Positions 8,399-16,638 of a stretch of 64,000 bases of DNA are shown here, piece after piece. Location of the stretch: contig NZ_PDJU01000005.1 of NCBI RefSeq assembly GCF_004116455.1, positions 62,001-126,000 of the forward strand, written 5' to 3'. Under the pieces are notes generated by a model. The model was not told the DNA's origin, made no database searches, and worked only from the letters and a program-made list of their open reading frames with translations. Positions within the stretch are counted from its first letter, which is position 1, and each line of letters starts with the position of its first letter. The DNA is from Arcobacter sp. F155. GTDB lineage: Bacteria > Campylobacterota > Campylobacteria > Campylobacterales > Arcobacteraceae. The translations under genes and the position numbers were made by a program.

Positions 8399-8893
8399 AT
8401 GGAATATTCGTTGAATTATCAATTAACAAAAGACATTGATTTCTTTTTAATAGATAGAGATTTTAATTTGTTTCATTTTGCTTCTGCTGGTTCTTTATTA
8501 CCAGATAATGTTATTAATAATTATGAAGAAAATAAGTTAGTTAAATCTTCAATTCTTCAAATGGATGAATTATTTGATATTGAAATAAACCCTGAATTGG
8601 AAGAGTTTGTAGAATTTGAAAATGAGAATATGAGAGAACAATATTTAAGGGATTTTATTTATTATGCTAAGCGAGGTTTTCATTCATATGATAACACTAA
8701 TATTAATAACTATGAAAACCAAAACTATCATTTAGTTGCTAAACCAGTTTATCCTAAATATAGAATACCATATATTTTAATTAACTGTTTTTTTCGGAAA
8801 AAACTATTTTCCCAAAGTTATTCAAATATATACAATAAGTTAAAGATTGATGCTACTTTAAATAAAAGTATGATTAATTTCAATAACATATAA
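8399..8893 (+). CDS. Unknown 164-aa protein, third gene of the helicase operon
   Basis: It starts directly after the stop of the deaminase-like gene. Near the N-terminus it has FFLIDRDFNLFHFASAGSLLP, and an acidic centre (ELFDIEINPELEEFVEFENE). No domain is recognised. The opening, a short beta-rich stretch with FHFASAG, and the acidic nature resemble immunity proteins that accompany toxin domains, so it may restrain the neighbouring deaminase-like protein; that is a guess from position. No membrane segment or signal peptide is seen. Confidence 0.6.
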   Translation: MEYSLNYQLTKDIDFFLIDRDFNLFHFASAGSLLPDNVINNYEENKLVKSSILQMDELFDIEINPELEEFVEFENENMREQYLRDFIYYAKRGFHSYDNTNINNYENQNYHLVAKPVYPKYRIPYILINCFFRKKLFSQSYSNIYNKLKIDATLNKSMINFNNI

Positions 8894-9038
8894 TTACTGT
8901 TTTAACCATATGAATTAATATATTTTATGTGGTTAGTAAGTTTTAGATTGAAGATAAATCTTTTCCTATTTAATTTTAGTAGCTTATTATTTTTAAGTAA
9001 AGAGATAATGTATATAAAGTTTAATTTAAAGCTTTTAT

Positions 9039-9053
9039 TTGGTGGAGATGTCC
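9039..9053. repeat. Distal attachment site of the ssrA element
   Basis: TTGGTGGAGATGTCC is an exact copy of the last bases of ssrA (36016-36030) lying outside any gene. It marks the end of the element that is far from the integrase. The gap 8894-9172 otherwise holds only a hairpin terminator and the internal 24-bp repeat. Confidence 0.85.
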
Positions 9054-9072
9054 TATACTTAAAGTTATTCTA

Positions 9073-9093
9073 AAAAGCCTAAAATAGGCTTTT
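9073..9093. terminator. Bidirectional hairpin terminator inside the element end
   Basis: AAAAGCCT (9073-9080) and AGGCTTTT (9086-9093) form a stem with A-rich and T-rich flanks on both sides. It would insulate the element from transcription across the attachment site. Confidence 0.55.
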
Positions 9094-9115
9094 AAAATTT
9101 ATATTTTAAATATGA

Positions 9116-9139
9116 TACCGTAAAGATTACCGTAATAAA
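9116..9139. repeat. Internal 24-bp repeat, left end of the ssrA element
   Basis: The 24 bases are identical and in the same orientation to 35885-35908. Each copy contains TACCGTAA twice, 12 bases apart. The position just inside both element ends, one of them in front of the integrase gene, fits arm-type binding sites for the integrase or its excision factor. Confidence 0.7.
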
Positions 9140-9172
9140 ATTAAGTATCAATTTGATTCCACTTTATGAAAT

Positions 9173-9943
9173 TTAACTTATGTTGTTTTGTTGTTTGATA
9201 TGATGATATATATCATCCATTGTGATTTTTTTATTAGTTTTACTTTTATCTTCTAATATATTTGAAATAATAATATCTTTAATTTCATCATTATATTCAT
9301 CTTTTAAATTATAATAGACATTAAAACCAACAGCATGAAAAATTAATTCTTCATTATCTGAATCTAAAAAAATTTGTAAATTATCTTTTAAGAGATACTC
9401 AAGATAGAAAAACATATCTTCACCCCAGATATTAAAACACATAGTATTTTTTTGAATATTCCTTAAATCCCTATTGTTTTCATAATTTAAGTTTTCAATA
9501 GTTTCTTTTTGTAGTTTTTTATCGGAAGATAAGGACATCAAGGATTTGGAATATCTTTTTATTAAAAAATTATTAACAGAAGACGTTAATACATCATATA
9601 ATTGAAATGATGCTTGATTTTTATTTTCAAATAATTCTTTTAGTTCTACAAGGAATGAAAAATAAAATTGAATAAATATATCATAAGCACTAGCAAGTCC
9701 TTCATATCTGAACTTTTCAGTAAAAGATCTTAAGTATATTTTTTGATTCTTTTCAATAATTGATCTTTGAATTGTATTAAAATATTCAAATTTCTGGATT
9801 TTTCCCGTTTCTAAAAATTCATCAATATTTTCATCTGTAAAGTATTTTTCGACAAAAATAACTATTGGACGTTTTTCTTTTTTCCATTTTCCTATCCCTT
9901 GGGAGGTCATTTTAAATAATCTTGCAATATTTGTATTTGTCAT
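9173..9943 (-). CDS. Probable repressor-type HTH protein of the element
   Basis: The ATG at 9943 with AAGGA six bases upstream gives 256 residues. The N-terminus TNIARLFKMTSQGIGKWKKEKRPI looks like a phage-repressor-type HTH (helix, turn, recognition helix SQGIGKWKKE). The rest is helical and acidic, without a motif I recognise. It is divergent from the AlpA-like gene at 10157, with a 200-bp AT-rich control region between them, the usual place for an element's master repressor. A role in keeping excision or replication genes silent is inferred from this arrangement. Confidence 0.6.
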   Translation of the reverse strand: MTNTNIARLFKMTSQGIGKWKKEKRPIVIFVEKYFTDENIDEFLETGKIQKFEYFNTIQRSIIEKNQKIYLRSFTEKFRYEGLASAYDIFIQFYFSFLVELKELFENKNQASFQLYDVLTSSVNNFLIKRYSKSLMSLSSDKKLQKETIENLNYENNRDLRNIQKNTMCFNIWGEDMFFYLEYLLKDNLQIFLDSDNEELIFHAVGFNVYYNLKDEYNDEIKDIIISNILEDKSKTNKKITMDDIYHHIKQQNNIS

Positions 9944-10156
9944 GAATAATCCTTCTAGCAAAAATCTCTGGATATATAATTATAGTGAAATTATATTTCA
10001 AATTTAATAATAAACTCTAATTTCTTCTATATAGTTCCAAAATAATAAAGAATTAAGTTTTAATTAATATAAACAATATTACAATTTTTTTATTTATTCT
10101 ATATAAATAGAAATAATATTTCATGATTAAATAAAATAAATTATAAAGGATACGAA

Positions 10157-10372
10157 ATGAATGAAAGACTATTACGCCGAAAAGATGTGCAAGAGATTAT
10201 TCCTATATCTACTGCAGCAATATACGCAAAGATGAAAGATCTAAAATTTCCACAGGTGCATAAGTACGGTGGTACAGCATTCTGGAAATTAAGTGAAATA
10301 CAGGAATATATTGAAAAAGGAGAAGAGTATGTATATAAAAAACTGTTAGAAAAAAAAGAAAAAGTAAGTTAA
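10157..10372 (+). CDS. AlpA/MerR-like small DNA-binding protein (excisionase type)
   Basis: A 71-residue protein: LLRRKDVQEIIPISTAAIYAKMKDLKFP followed by FWKLSEIQEYIEKGE is the AlpA pattern, a winged HTH in which the first helix-turn-helix is followed by the Trp-containing strand. AlpA family members act as excision directionality factors or activate the integrase of P4-like islands. AAAGGA is 7 bases before the ATG. It is divergent from the probable repressor and heads the rightward operon, consistent with a switch from silence to excision. Confidence 0.75.
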   Translation: MNERLLRRKDVQEIIPISTAAIYAKMKDLKFPQVHKYGGTAFWKLSEIQEYIEKGEEYVYKKLLEKKEKVS

Positions 10373-10375
10373 TAG

Positions 10376-10470
10376 ACTCCCTCTTTTAAGACTTTGCGAG
10401 TTCAAAGAGAGAGTTGTTAAAACGACTTAAGGCTTTAACTAAGTGAATACTACAACATAGAAGCTTAGTT
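10376..10470 (+). promoter_or_regulatory. Structured leader with two hairpins before the Rep-like gene
   Basis: ACTCCCTCTTT (10376-10386) pairs with AAAGAGAGAGT (10404-10414), and AACTAAG (10437-10443) pairs with CTTAGTT (10464-10470). The two stems lie in the 135-bp gap before the Rep-like start at 10508. They could form an attenuator or copy-control leader, or terminate transcription from the AlpA gene. Confidence 0.4.
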
Positions 10471-10507
10471 TTTAACTTACTAAAAAATAAAGTAAGGGTA
10501 CTTTTAA

Positions 10508-10843
10508 ATGAATGAAAAAAAGAAAAAAACTGAATTAGCAGATTTTACAACAATTAAACATCATCCTAGAGTAATGCATGACTTATCCAATAATGATTAT
10601 TGCATTGCAAGTGCTATTTTTACATTATCTCATAATCCACAATCTACCTTCCCCGGTTGGTACTATGGGAGAATTGAAACATTAGGTAAAAAATTTAATC
10701 TTGGACGAGCAACAACTTATAGGTCAATTGAAAAACTAATTGATAAAGAATTAGTTGAAAAGAATAATGACACTGGTTTCCTTAGAACAACACAATTATG
10801 GTGGAATGAATTTGAGTCACTAAGATTAATAAAAAAAGGATAA
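10508..10843 (+). CDS. HTH_36-type replication-initiator-like protein, short
   Basis: A 111-residue protein with KFNLGRATTYRSIEKLIDKELVEKN, a winged helix-turn-helix of the type found at the N-terminus of plasmid and phage replication proteins. Its stop is followed at once by GTCTC palindromes. Reading past the stop in the same frame gives LSQNETRVSK before the next stop; SQNET-type runs encoded by such palindromes are common in longer members of this family. The gene may therefore be a truncated initiator, or the short form may be functional. It could bind the downstream iterons. Confidence 0.6.
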   Translation: MNEKKKKTELADFTTIKHHPRVMHDLSNNDYCIASAIFTLSHNPQSTFPGWYYGRIETLGKKFNLGRATTYRSIEKLIDKELVEKNNDTGFLRTTQLWWNEFESLRLIKKG

Positions 10844-10845
10844 TT

Positions 10846-10922
10846 GTCTCAAAATGAGACAAGAGTCTCAAAGTAAGATTTTTTAGTCTCAAAATGAGAC
10901 AAAAACCGTCTCAAAATGAGAC
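10846..10922. repeat. Iterons: GTCTCAAAATGAGAC palindromes
   Basis: Perfect 15-bp palindromes are at 10846-10860, 10886-10900 and 10908-10922, with a degenerate fourth (GTCTCAAAGTAAGAT) at 10865. Start-to-start spacing is 19, 21 and 22 bases, about two helix turns, so bound proteins would line up on one face. The array follows directly after the Rep-like gene and is a candidate replication origin or an autoregulatory operator. Confidence 0.7.
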
Positions 10923-10975
10923 ACATATAACTATATAGATAACTATATCCAATAAAGAAGAAGAGGAAGAAGAAA

Positions 10976-11323
10976 ATGATTATTGATGAAAATCAAAAAA
11001 TTAGACTCTTTGATAGATTTTATACATGGTTAAAAGATGATGGATTAAAACCTAAAAGAAGTGAAAGACTTCATAGGAAAAAAATCTTTGCTTCATTATT
11101 AGCTAACGATAAAATGACAATAGAGAACTTCAATGATTTCTTAAAAGATGAAAAAAGAAATAAAGTTAAAGAATTAATAGGTAACACAATTTTTTATAAA
11201 AACAAGTCCTTTACTATTAGTAATACAGAGATTAATGAGAATGAATTTTTCATTGTGGCACAAGATTTAAGAATGAAATGTACCTATGAACAACTAGATG
11301 AAATCAAGAAATTGATTATTTAG
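10976..11323 (+). CDS. Unknown 115-aa protein of the element
   Basis: A charged, helical protein with no recognised motif; the N-terminal region is basic (KDDGLKPKRSERLHRKKIF), which may suggest nucleic-acid contact. A purine-rich ribosome site (GAGGAAGAAG) stands before the ATG. It lies directly downstream of the iterons and upstream of two small genes and traG, all in one direction with short gaps, so it belongs to the element's replication/transfer operon. Function unknown. Confidence 0.6.
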   Translation: MIIDENQKIRLFDRFYTWLKDDGLKPKRSERLHRKKIFASLLANDKMTIENFNDFLKDEKRNKVKELIGNTIFYKNKSFTISNTEINENEFFIVAQDLRMKCTYEQLDEIKKLII

Positions 11324-11367
11324 TAATTTGTAAATAATTATAAAAATAATATGAAAAAAGGAAAGAA

Positions 11368-11595
11368 GTGAATAAGAAAATATCAAAATGGGGAATTAAA
11401 ATAGGTAATTTTTTAATTAATTTAATTAATTTCAATATAGGAGTTATGTTCGGAGCATATTTGATTTATAACTCTAGAGTAGAAGAGGGGTATGCAGTTG
11501 TTTCTGTATCTCTTATAATCTTTTTATTTAGTATTTTTAATAACGCAAAAATGGAAAAAGAAGCATTTGAAAAAAAGGGGATAACTAATGTCTGA
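11368..11595 (+). CDS. Small membrane protein with two helices
   Basis: A 75-residue protein starting at GTG with AAAGGA upstream. Two hydrophobic stretches are visible (FLINLINFNIGVMFGAYLIY and VVSVSLIIFLFSIF) with a short polar turn between them. The 3' end overlaps the next start by 8 bases. Position before traG suggests a transfer- or maintenance-associated membrane protein, but no family is recognised. Confidence 0.55.
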   Translation: MNKKISKWGIKIGNFLINLINFNIGVMFGAYLIYNSRVEEGYAVVSVSLIIFLFSIFNNAKMEKEAFEKKGITNV

Positions 11596-11782
11596 AAGAA
11601 GCAAAACATTTAAAGCGATAAAGAGAGATCCTATAGCAACTATTAAGGCAGTTTATCTACTATTGTCTTCGATTAATTATCTGGTAGAGGCAAATGGAGC
11701 ACCTGAAAACTCAGGAGAAACTATTAATATAATTGATTCAATTTTCTATGATGCAATTGCTGAAATTGAAAAAGATAAATAA
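11588..11782 (+). CDS. Unknown 64-aa protein upstream of traG
   Basis: It overlaps the preceding gene by 8 bases and ends 11 bases before traG, so the three are translationally linked. The sequence is helical and soluble (FKAIKRDPIATIKAVYLLLSS near the start; acidic end DAIAEIEKDK). No motif recognised. Confidence 0.5.
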   Translation: MSERSKTFKAIKRDPIATIKAVYLLLSSINYLVEANGAPENSGETINIIDSIFYDAIAEIEKDK

Positions 11783-11793
11783 GAAGTAAATAA

Positions 11794-14700
11794 ATGGATG
11801 AATTTTCTATATATGTACTAGGTGATGCTGATAGTTATTTCTTTGTATTTAACTCAATTGCTGCACTTATACAGTCAAATTATATTGAATTTGCAATTGC
11901 AATGGCTCTTATGGTTGCTACTATAAGATCAGGACTAGCCTTTTCAAAAGCGGACCCTAAAACAGGTGTTTATTCAATTATGCTTATGATTGGATTATTT
12001 TCTGCTGCACTATATCCTACTACAACTGCTCATATTATAGATGTAAGGCAACAAGGACAAAATAAAACCTATACAAAAATAGATAATCTTCCTTTTGCAC
12101 TTACTTTTCTAGCAAGTAGTGTATCTACTGTTCTAGTACCTGTTGCTGAAATAACTGAGGTTGCTTTTAGTAATACTGAAAATAGTGCTACAAAAGTTGG
12201 TCTAGGTAAACAGCCTGAAATGATTAGTAACTTCATGAAAGTTTCAAATTTCATTAATCAAGAAAGTGCTAATTATCCACTATCTTTTTTTAAAAATGCA
12301 TTTAAAATTTATACAAAAGAATGTGCAATGTCAACATCACATATTCCAGATGTAGGGCTTGATTATTTCATAAAACCAAGTCAAGATATTGTTGATCATA
12401 TTAACCCAATTACTTTAGGTATTCCAAGTTCTGCATACACAAATACTACTTTTAGTGATGGAACAGTTACTATACAAAAATGTAACGATTTATACAATTA
12501 CATTGTAGATAAAAGAACTTCAATTGAAAATTTGATAGAGAAGAAATTTAGTGAGATTAATAGTGATATAGACTATGAAACTCATAAAGAAGAAATAGCA
12601 AAAGGTTTATATGAATCAGGTATTAGAGTTGGAGATATCACTTCTACTTTAGGAACATATTCTGAAAACCTTAAAATTAGTATGCTTAACTATGCACTTT
12701 CACAAACATTAGAAGAAACAATTACTGATTATAAATATGACCTTCCAGGAATAAGTGGAGATTTAATTGATTACTCAGTTAATAAGAGTAGTTACCAAAT
12801 GCAAACAGATGGGTTAGGTTCTTGGGCTTGGACTAATAAAATGGCTCCTTTAGTAATTCATTATATGTTGATTTTTTCTTATGCTCTATTTTTATTTGTA
12901 ATACCAGTTGCAATGGGAATGGGTTTTGAAAACTCTAAAAAAATGCTTATCAATTATTCAATGGGTATTATTGCAATTCATTTAGGATATCTTTCAAGTA
13001 CAGTTGCTAATTCAATTGCACTTTATTATATGGAAAAAAGTGCAACAAACCTTATCTTTGAACTTGGTAATAACTTAATGGCAATGAATTCTATTCCTGC
13101 TTTTAATGCTAATGCAAGTGAAATGGCAGCTATCTCTGGAATTCTTTTAATATCTTCATATTTCCTTGGAACAGGTATTATTTTAAAGGGTGAAACTGCT
13201 GCAATGCAAGGTATCATGAATACAATTGGTAGTAGATTTAAAAATGATATGCTAAATGCAGCACAAGATATGTCAAGTAAAAATGCATATGATGAAGTAG
13301 ACCAAAAAGCTAAAACTGATGCAAGAAGATTTCTTGATCAAAATGGATTTAAGTCACCAATTGGAGTAGATGAAGTTGCATATGCTAATGAAATAAAAAG
13401 AGGACTAGAAACTATGGGTGGAGGCTATGGTTTTGCAAGTGCTTCACAAGGAAATTCATCTTTTGAATCTGATTATATGTCAGGTGTTGCGAATAAAAGT
13501 GCAGCTGCTGCAGTAGGAACTGCAACAGTAGGTTCAAGGGTTTCTACCACTGAAGCAATTGATAGTGGTATAGCAACAGGTAATTTAGAGGCAGGTAAAA
13601 TGTCTGGTTTAGCAAGTTCTTTAAAACAAATTGGTGGCAATGCCCTTTTTGATGCATCAAGAACTGGAACAATTGCTCAAAACAAAGATCAAGTAGCTAA
13701 TGCTAGTGCTTTATCAAGTAAATTTGGTAAAGACTTAGATGGTACTTTAAATGGGTTATCATATGATGAAATGGCAAGTGCTGAAAGTAATAGTAAATTA
13801 GCAGGAAGAGTTGGTGGATCTAAAGGTTATTTAAATCTTGGAAAAGATGCTTTTGATAAAACTGCTGAAAATGCAGAATATATGACAGAAAGTAAAACAA
13901 GAAGTACTCAAGCAACAATTTCTGGAAAAGGTGGATTAAGAAATGCAGTAGCATTGGATGAAACTGGTGCAGAGATTAAAGCTGGAACTGATAAAGGTTC
14001 AATTGAACAAAAAGCTCAAATGTTAGAAGAAGCAATGGGTAATGGTGTTGCAAAAGGAGCTAAGTCTTTAGCTGAAGCAATGGCTTCTATTGCAGGTGTA
14101 TCTAGTGCAACACAATTTGGTAAAGAAATAGGTTTTGCAAATAAATTAACAAGTGAAAATGCACAAAGCCTTTATAACCAATTACTAGATACAAAAGATG
14201 CAAATGGTAATAACTTATTTAATAAGTCTGATTTAGCAGATATGTACAATAGTAAAGGTGATTTAAAAAGTGGGGCAGAATTAGCATCTTGGATTTCAGG
14301 AAAACAAGCAGGACATTTAAGTGGGATGCATGGACTTGCAATTGGAGATAAAACTGTAGGACTTGCTCTTGGAGAACATGATGTAAGAGTAGCTTCAACA
14401 GATGCATCTACAAAAGTAGATACTTCATCTACTAAAAAAGCAGGAACTAGTTCTTCTATTGACAACTCAGAAAGCTATAAGGAAGGCTTATTTGGTCAAT
14501 TTGGTTCTGCAGGAGCACTTGCAATGGAATTAGCAGGAGGTAATAAAGATTTAGCAACCAAAATAATGCAAGATGGAGAAATGGCAAATTTTTTAGCTAG
14601 TAAACAAGGTGTATTAATGGGAACAAGTGGTGCATTAAATAGATTAAGACATGAATTTAATGAAAAATTTGGAACTGATTTTGGTGAAGAGCACTCAGCA

Positions 14701-15579
14701 ATAGGAACTATAATGGATGCTGCTGCAATAGGAGGTACTTTTTATGCAGGAAGAAAATTAACTCAACCTTTTTTAGGAGGGAAAACAAAATTAGATAATG
14801 CTCCTAATACAAATAATGCAACAAGTATTCCAACTGATAATATTAATCCTGAATCCACGAATGACTCCTTAAGAAATTATGGTAATGCCGAAGCACATAA
14901 TGAAAGTATAACAAAAAATAATATTGATGGCAATAGTTCACTAATGGGTAAAGGTGGTTTATATGGATTTGCAGCAGCAATGGGTCATCAATTGGCTATG
15001 AATAATGGCGATTTTGGAGCAACTATGACTGCTATAGGTCAAGAAGTAGGTTCCACTTGGAATCAGTTTAAAAATGATGTTAGTAGTCATGGTATTTTTC
15101 AAGCAACAGGTAATCAAATTGGTGATGCAATAATAGGTGAAAGTGCAAGGATGCAAGTTACAAATGCATTTTCTCAAGGAAATACGGCTCAAGCTTTTGG
15201 AATTACAGCAGGAGGTATTGCTGATAATGTAACTGGGCTTGTTGGTGGAGTTGCAAATATGGGAGTTAGTGGTTTTCAAGCAATTACTTCAAATGCATCT
15301 TACGCACAATCATTTAATCAAAATGCACAAAGTTGGGCAGGAGGAACAGATCTAGCAGGAACAATTGCATCCAGTAATATTTCATCACCAACTGCAAATG
15401 CATTATTTAGTAATGGAAATACAACAATTGACAACCCAGTTGTATCAAATATCGAAAGAGGTATTTCACAAGATGCACAGTATGCACAATCAAGTAAAGA
15501 AGCAAATATTGAGCTTATTGATCAAATGACAGTATTAGCTGACGCACTTAAAGATAATACAAATAAGGAAAGGAGTTAA
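11794..15579 (+). CDS. traG: TraG-like conjugation protein (N-terminal TraG domain, long coiled tail)
   Basis: A 1261-residue protein opening MDEFSIYVLGDADSYFFVFN, very close to the start of F-type TraG, the inner-membrane protein for mating-pair stabilisation and pilus assembly. Membrane helices appear around residues 30-70 (IEFAIAMALMVATI, IMLMIGLFSAALYP) and again near 350-460. From about residue 470 the protein is a long Ala/Gly/Ser/Asn-rich helical region, matching the periplasmic C-terminal part of TraG. None of the other F-type genes (traB, traC, traH, traN and so on) is in the element, so TraG is an orphan here. It may serve entry exclusion partnering, or recruit a helper plasmid's machinery; both are inference. 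Confidence 0.8.
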   Translation: MDEFSIYVLGDADSYFFVFNSIAALIQSNYIEFAIAMALMVATIRSGLAFSKADPKTGVYSIMLMIGLFSAALYPTTTAHIIDVRQQGQNKTYTKIDNLPFALTFLASSVSTVLVPVAEITEVAFSNTENSATKVGLGKQPEMISNFMKVSNFINQESANYPLSFFKNAFKIYTKECAMSTSHIPDVGLDYFIKPSQDIVDHINPITLGIPSSAYTNTTFSDGTVTIQKCNDLYNYIVDKRTSIENLIEKKFSEINSDIDYETHKEEIAKGLYESGIRVGDITSTLGTYSENLKISMLNYALSQTLEETITDYKYDLPGISGDLIDYSVNKSSYQMQTDGLGSWAWTNKMAPLVIHYMLIFSYALFLFVIPVAMGMGFENSKKMLINYSMGIIAIHLGYLSSTVANSIALYYMEKSATNLIFELGNNLMAMNSIPAFNANASEMAAISGILLISSYFLGTGIILKGETAAMQGIMNTIGSRFKNDMLNAAQDMSSKNAYDEVDQKAKTDARRFLDQNGFKSPIGVDEVAYANEIKRGLETMGGGYGFASASQGNSSFESDYMSGVANKSAAAAVGTATVGSRVSTTEAIDSGIATGNLEAGKMSGLASSLKQIGGNALFDASRTGTIAQNKDQVANASALSSKFGKDLDGTLNGLSYDEMASAESNSKLAGRVGGSKGYLNLGKDAFDKTAENAEYMTESKTRSTQATISGKGGLRNAVALDETGAEIKAGTDKGSIEQKAQMLEEAMGNGVAKGAKSLAEAMASIAGVSSATQFGKEIGFANKLTSENAQSLYNQLLDTKDANGNNLFNKSDLADMYNSKGDLKSGAELASWISGKQAGHLSGMHGLAIGDKTVGLALGEHDVRVASTDASTKVDTSSTKKAGTSSSIDNSESYKEGLFGQFGSAGALAMELAGGNKDLATKIMQDGEMANFLASKQGVLMGTSGALNRLRHEFNEKFGTDFGEEHSAIGTIMDAAAIGGTFYAGRKLTQPFLGGKTKLDNAPNTNNATSIPTDNINPESTNDSLRNYGNAEAHNESITKNNIDGNSSLMGKGGLYGFAAAMGHQLAMNNGDFGATMTAIGQEVGSTWNQFKNDVSSHGIFQATGNQIGDAIIGESARMQVTNAFSQGNTAQAFGITAGGIADNVTGLVGGVANMGVSGFQAITSNASYAQSFNQNAQSWAGGTDLAGTIASSNISSPTANALFSNGNTTIDNPVVSNIERGISQDAQYAQSSKEANIELIDQMTVLADALKDNTNKERS

Positions 15580-15618
15580 CTAAATATTTAAAAGGAGACT
15601 ATCTAGGATTTTGTGTCA

Positions 15619-15656
15619 AAGTTTAATAGTACTAAAATTCTGGGACTATTAAACTT
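15619..15656 (+). terminator. Hairpin terminator after traG
   Basis: AAGTTTAATAGT (15619-15630) and ACTATTAAACTT (15645-15656) form a perfect 12-bp stem with a 14-base loop, about 40 bases after the traG stop, and are followed by a T-rich run. It ends the element's replication/transfer operon. Confidence 0.65.
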
Positions 15657-15682
15657 ACTTATTTTAATTTGTACCAAAAAGT

Positions 15683-15707
15683 ACAGGTTGTTGAACTTGT
15701 TTTTATA
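15683..15707. repeat. Dispersed repeat ACAGGTTGTTGAACTT, copy 1
   Basis: The bases ACAGGTTGTTGAACTT and the following GTTTTTA recur at 21266-21289, and a weaker inverted form (GTTCAACAA) is at about 18605. The copies lie at edges of the cassette regions and may be ends of a decayed insertion sequence or recombination sites. Confidence 0.4.
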
Positions 15708-15738
15708 ACTCATCTTTAGAACAAGTTTTACATTTACC

Positions 15739-15846
15739 TTATTTAAAGTGCTTGTTACTATTTTAATATATAATATTTTTGTGTATGTTATTTGTTGATT
15801 TTCAGGTTATCTTGCATATAATGTATGTTCAATAAATGGTTAGGCA
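15739..15846 (+). promoter_or_regulatory. Cassette-array leader 1: Pc-like promoter and attI-like site
   Basis: This ~108-bp stretch is repeated almost gap-free at 23489-23597. Both copies hold a promoter (here TTGATT at 15795-15800 and TATAAT at 15817-15822, 16-bp spacer) and end with a GTTAGG core at the first cassette boundary (here 15839-15845). The constant distance from promoter to GTTAGG and the cassette genes downstream fit the Pc promoter and attI site of an integron. No integrase gene is adjacent. Confidence 0.6.
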
Positions 15847-15859
15847 GGCAAGGATTAAA

Positions 15860-16522
15860 ATGACTTTAGAGCATATTAAATTGCAATACGATAGATTAGA
15901 AAGACATCATAAACAAGCTTTAAATACTCAAGACCTTATTTCTTTTTTAGACCTTTCTCACTCATTAAGAATATGGGTAGATATGAAAAATAAAATAGAT
16001 GAACTTGTAGAAGAACAAGAAATTAAACTCAAATTAAATAATATCGTAAAAAATAAAGCACTAAAAAAAATTCTTAAAGGTGCAACACATCAATATCTTC
16101 CAATTGGAAATGGTGTTGATAGCCCAAATGTTCAAATTAAAGGTATTCAAATTATAAATAGAGCTTTAAATTCAGATGAAGTTAAGAAGTTGTATAAAGC
16201 AGGTCCTCCAAAAATGCAAAATTCAAACTTAACTTTTGGGAAATGGCTTAATTCATCAATTTATGAAGTACCTTCTAATGAAGAAGTTCATCCTCATATT
16301 ACTATTTCAAGAGAGATAATGATAAAAAGAGTTGCTAATATTCTTGGAGCAAGTCATCCTCAAGGTACCGAATTTTCTGAAGATACTGAAAATAGATTTG
16401 ATTCATACATTAAAGAATTACATCAATTGAAAATTGCAGATGGCTATCCAGCCACATATTATCAATTATTAGAAATTTCACAAGAAATATTAGAAAAAGT
16501 TAAAATAATTTTTGAAAAATAA
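15860..16522 (+). CDS. Unknown cassette protein (cassette 1)
   Basis: I start this gene at the ATG at 15860, which has AGGA six bases upstream. The frame is open back to 15836, but that ATG lies before the GTTAGGC boundary and so outside the cassette. The product has 220 residues, is soluble, and has a helical N-terminal half (EHIKLQYDRLERHHKQAL) and a conserved-looking centre with VHPHITISREIMIKRVANILGASHPQGTEF. I do not recognise the family. It is the first gene behind a strong promoter and is followed by an attC site, the expected form of an integron cassette. Confidence 0.65.
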   Translation: MTLEHIKLQYDRLERHHKQALNTQDLISFLDLSHSLRIWVDMKNKIDELVEEQEIKLKLNNIVKNKALKKILKGATHQYLPIGNGVDSPNVQIKGIQIINRALNSDEVKKLYKAGPPKMQNSNLTFGKWLNSSIYEVPSNEEVHPHITISREIMIKRVANILGASHPQGTEFSEDTENRFDSYIKELHQLKIADGYPATYYQLLEISQEILEKVKIIFEK

Positions 16523-16531
16523 ACTGATAAT

Positions 16532-16600
16532 GTCTAACAAGTAGGATGAACGTAATAATTTACTCTACGGGAAAATTATCGCTCACGACAAATGTTATGC
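16532..16600 (+). repeat. attC site of cassette 1
   Basis: It starts GTCTAAC (16532-16538) and ends GTTATGC (16594-16600), with imperfect inner arms around GTAATAATTT and AAAATTAT. The left core is the complement of the cassette's own left boundary GTTAGGC except for one base, as expected when a cassette has been circular. The crossover is after G16594. Confidence 0.65.
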
Positions 16601-16638
16601 TATATTAGTCTTAGGCATTATCATACAAGAAGGAAATC

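Noticed and set aside
9039-9053. Second, partial tmRNA gene
   Set aside because: Only 15 bases of the ssrA 3' end are present, with no further tmRNA sequence; it is an attachment site.
10846-10922. Short CRISPR array
   Set aside because: The repeated unit is a perfect palindrome of 15 bases with only 4-7 bases between copies, no spacers of normal length and no cas genes; it fits iterons.
15836-15859. Earlier ATG for the cassette 1 gene
   Set aside because: It lies before the GTTAGGC boundary, has no ribosome site, and would make the first residues come from the attI-like leader. The ATG at 15860 has AGGA at good distance.
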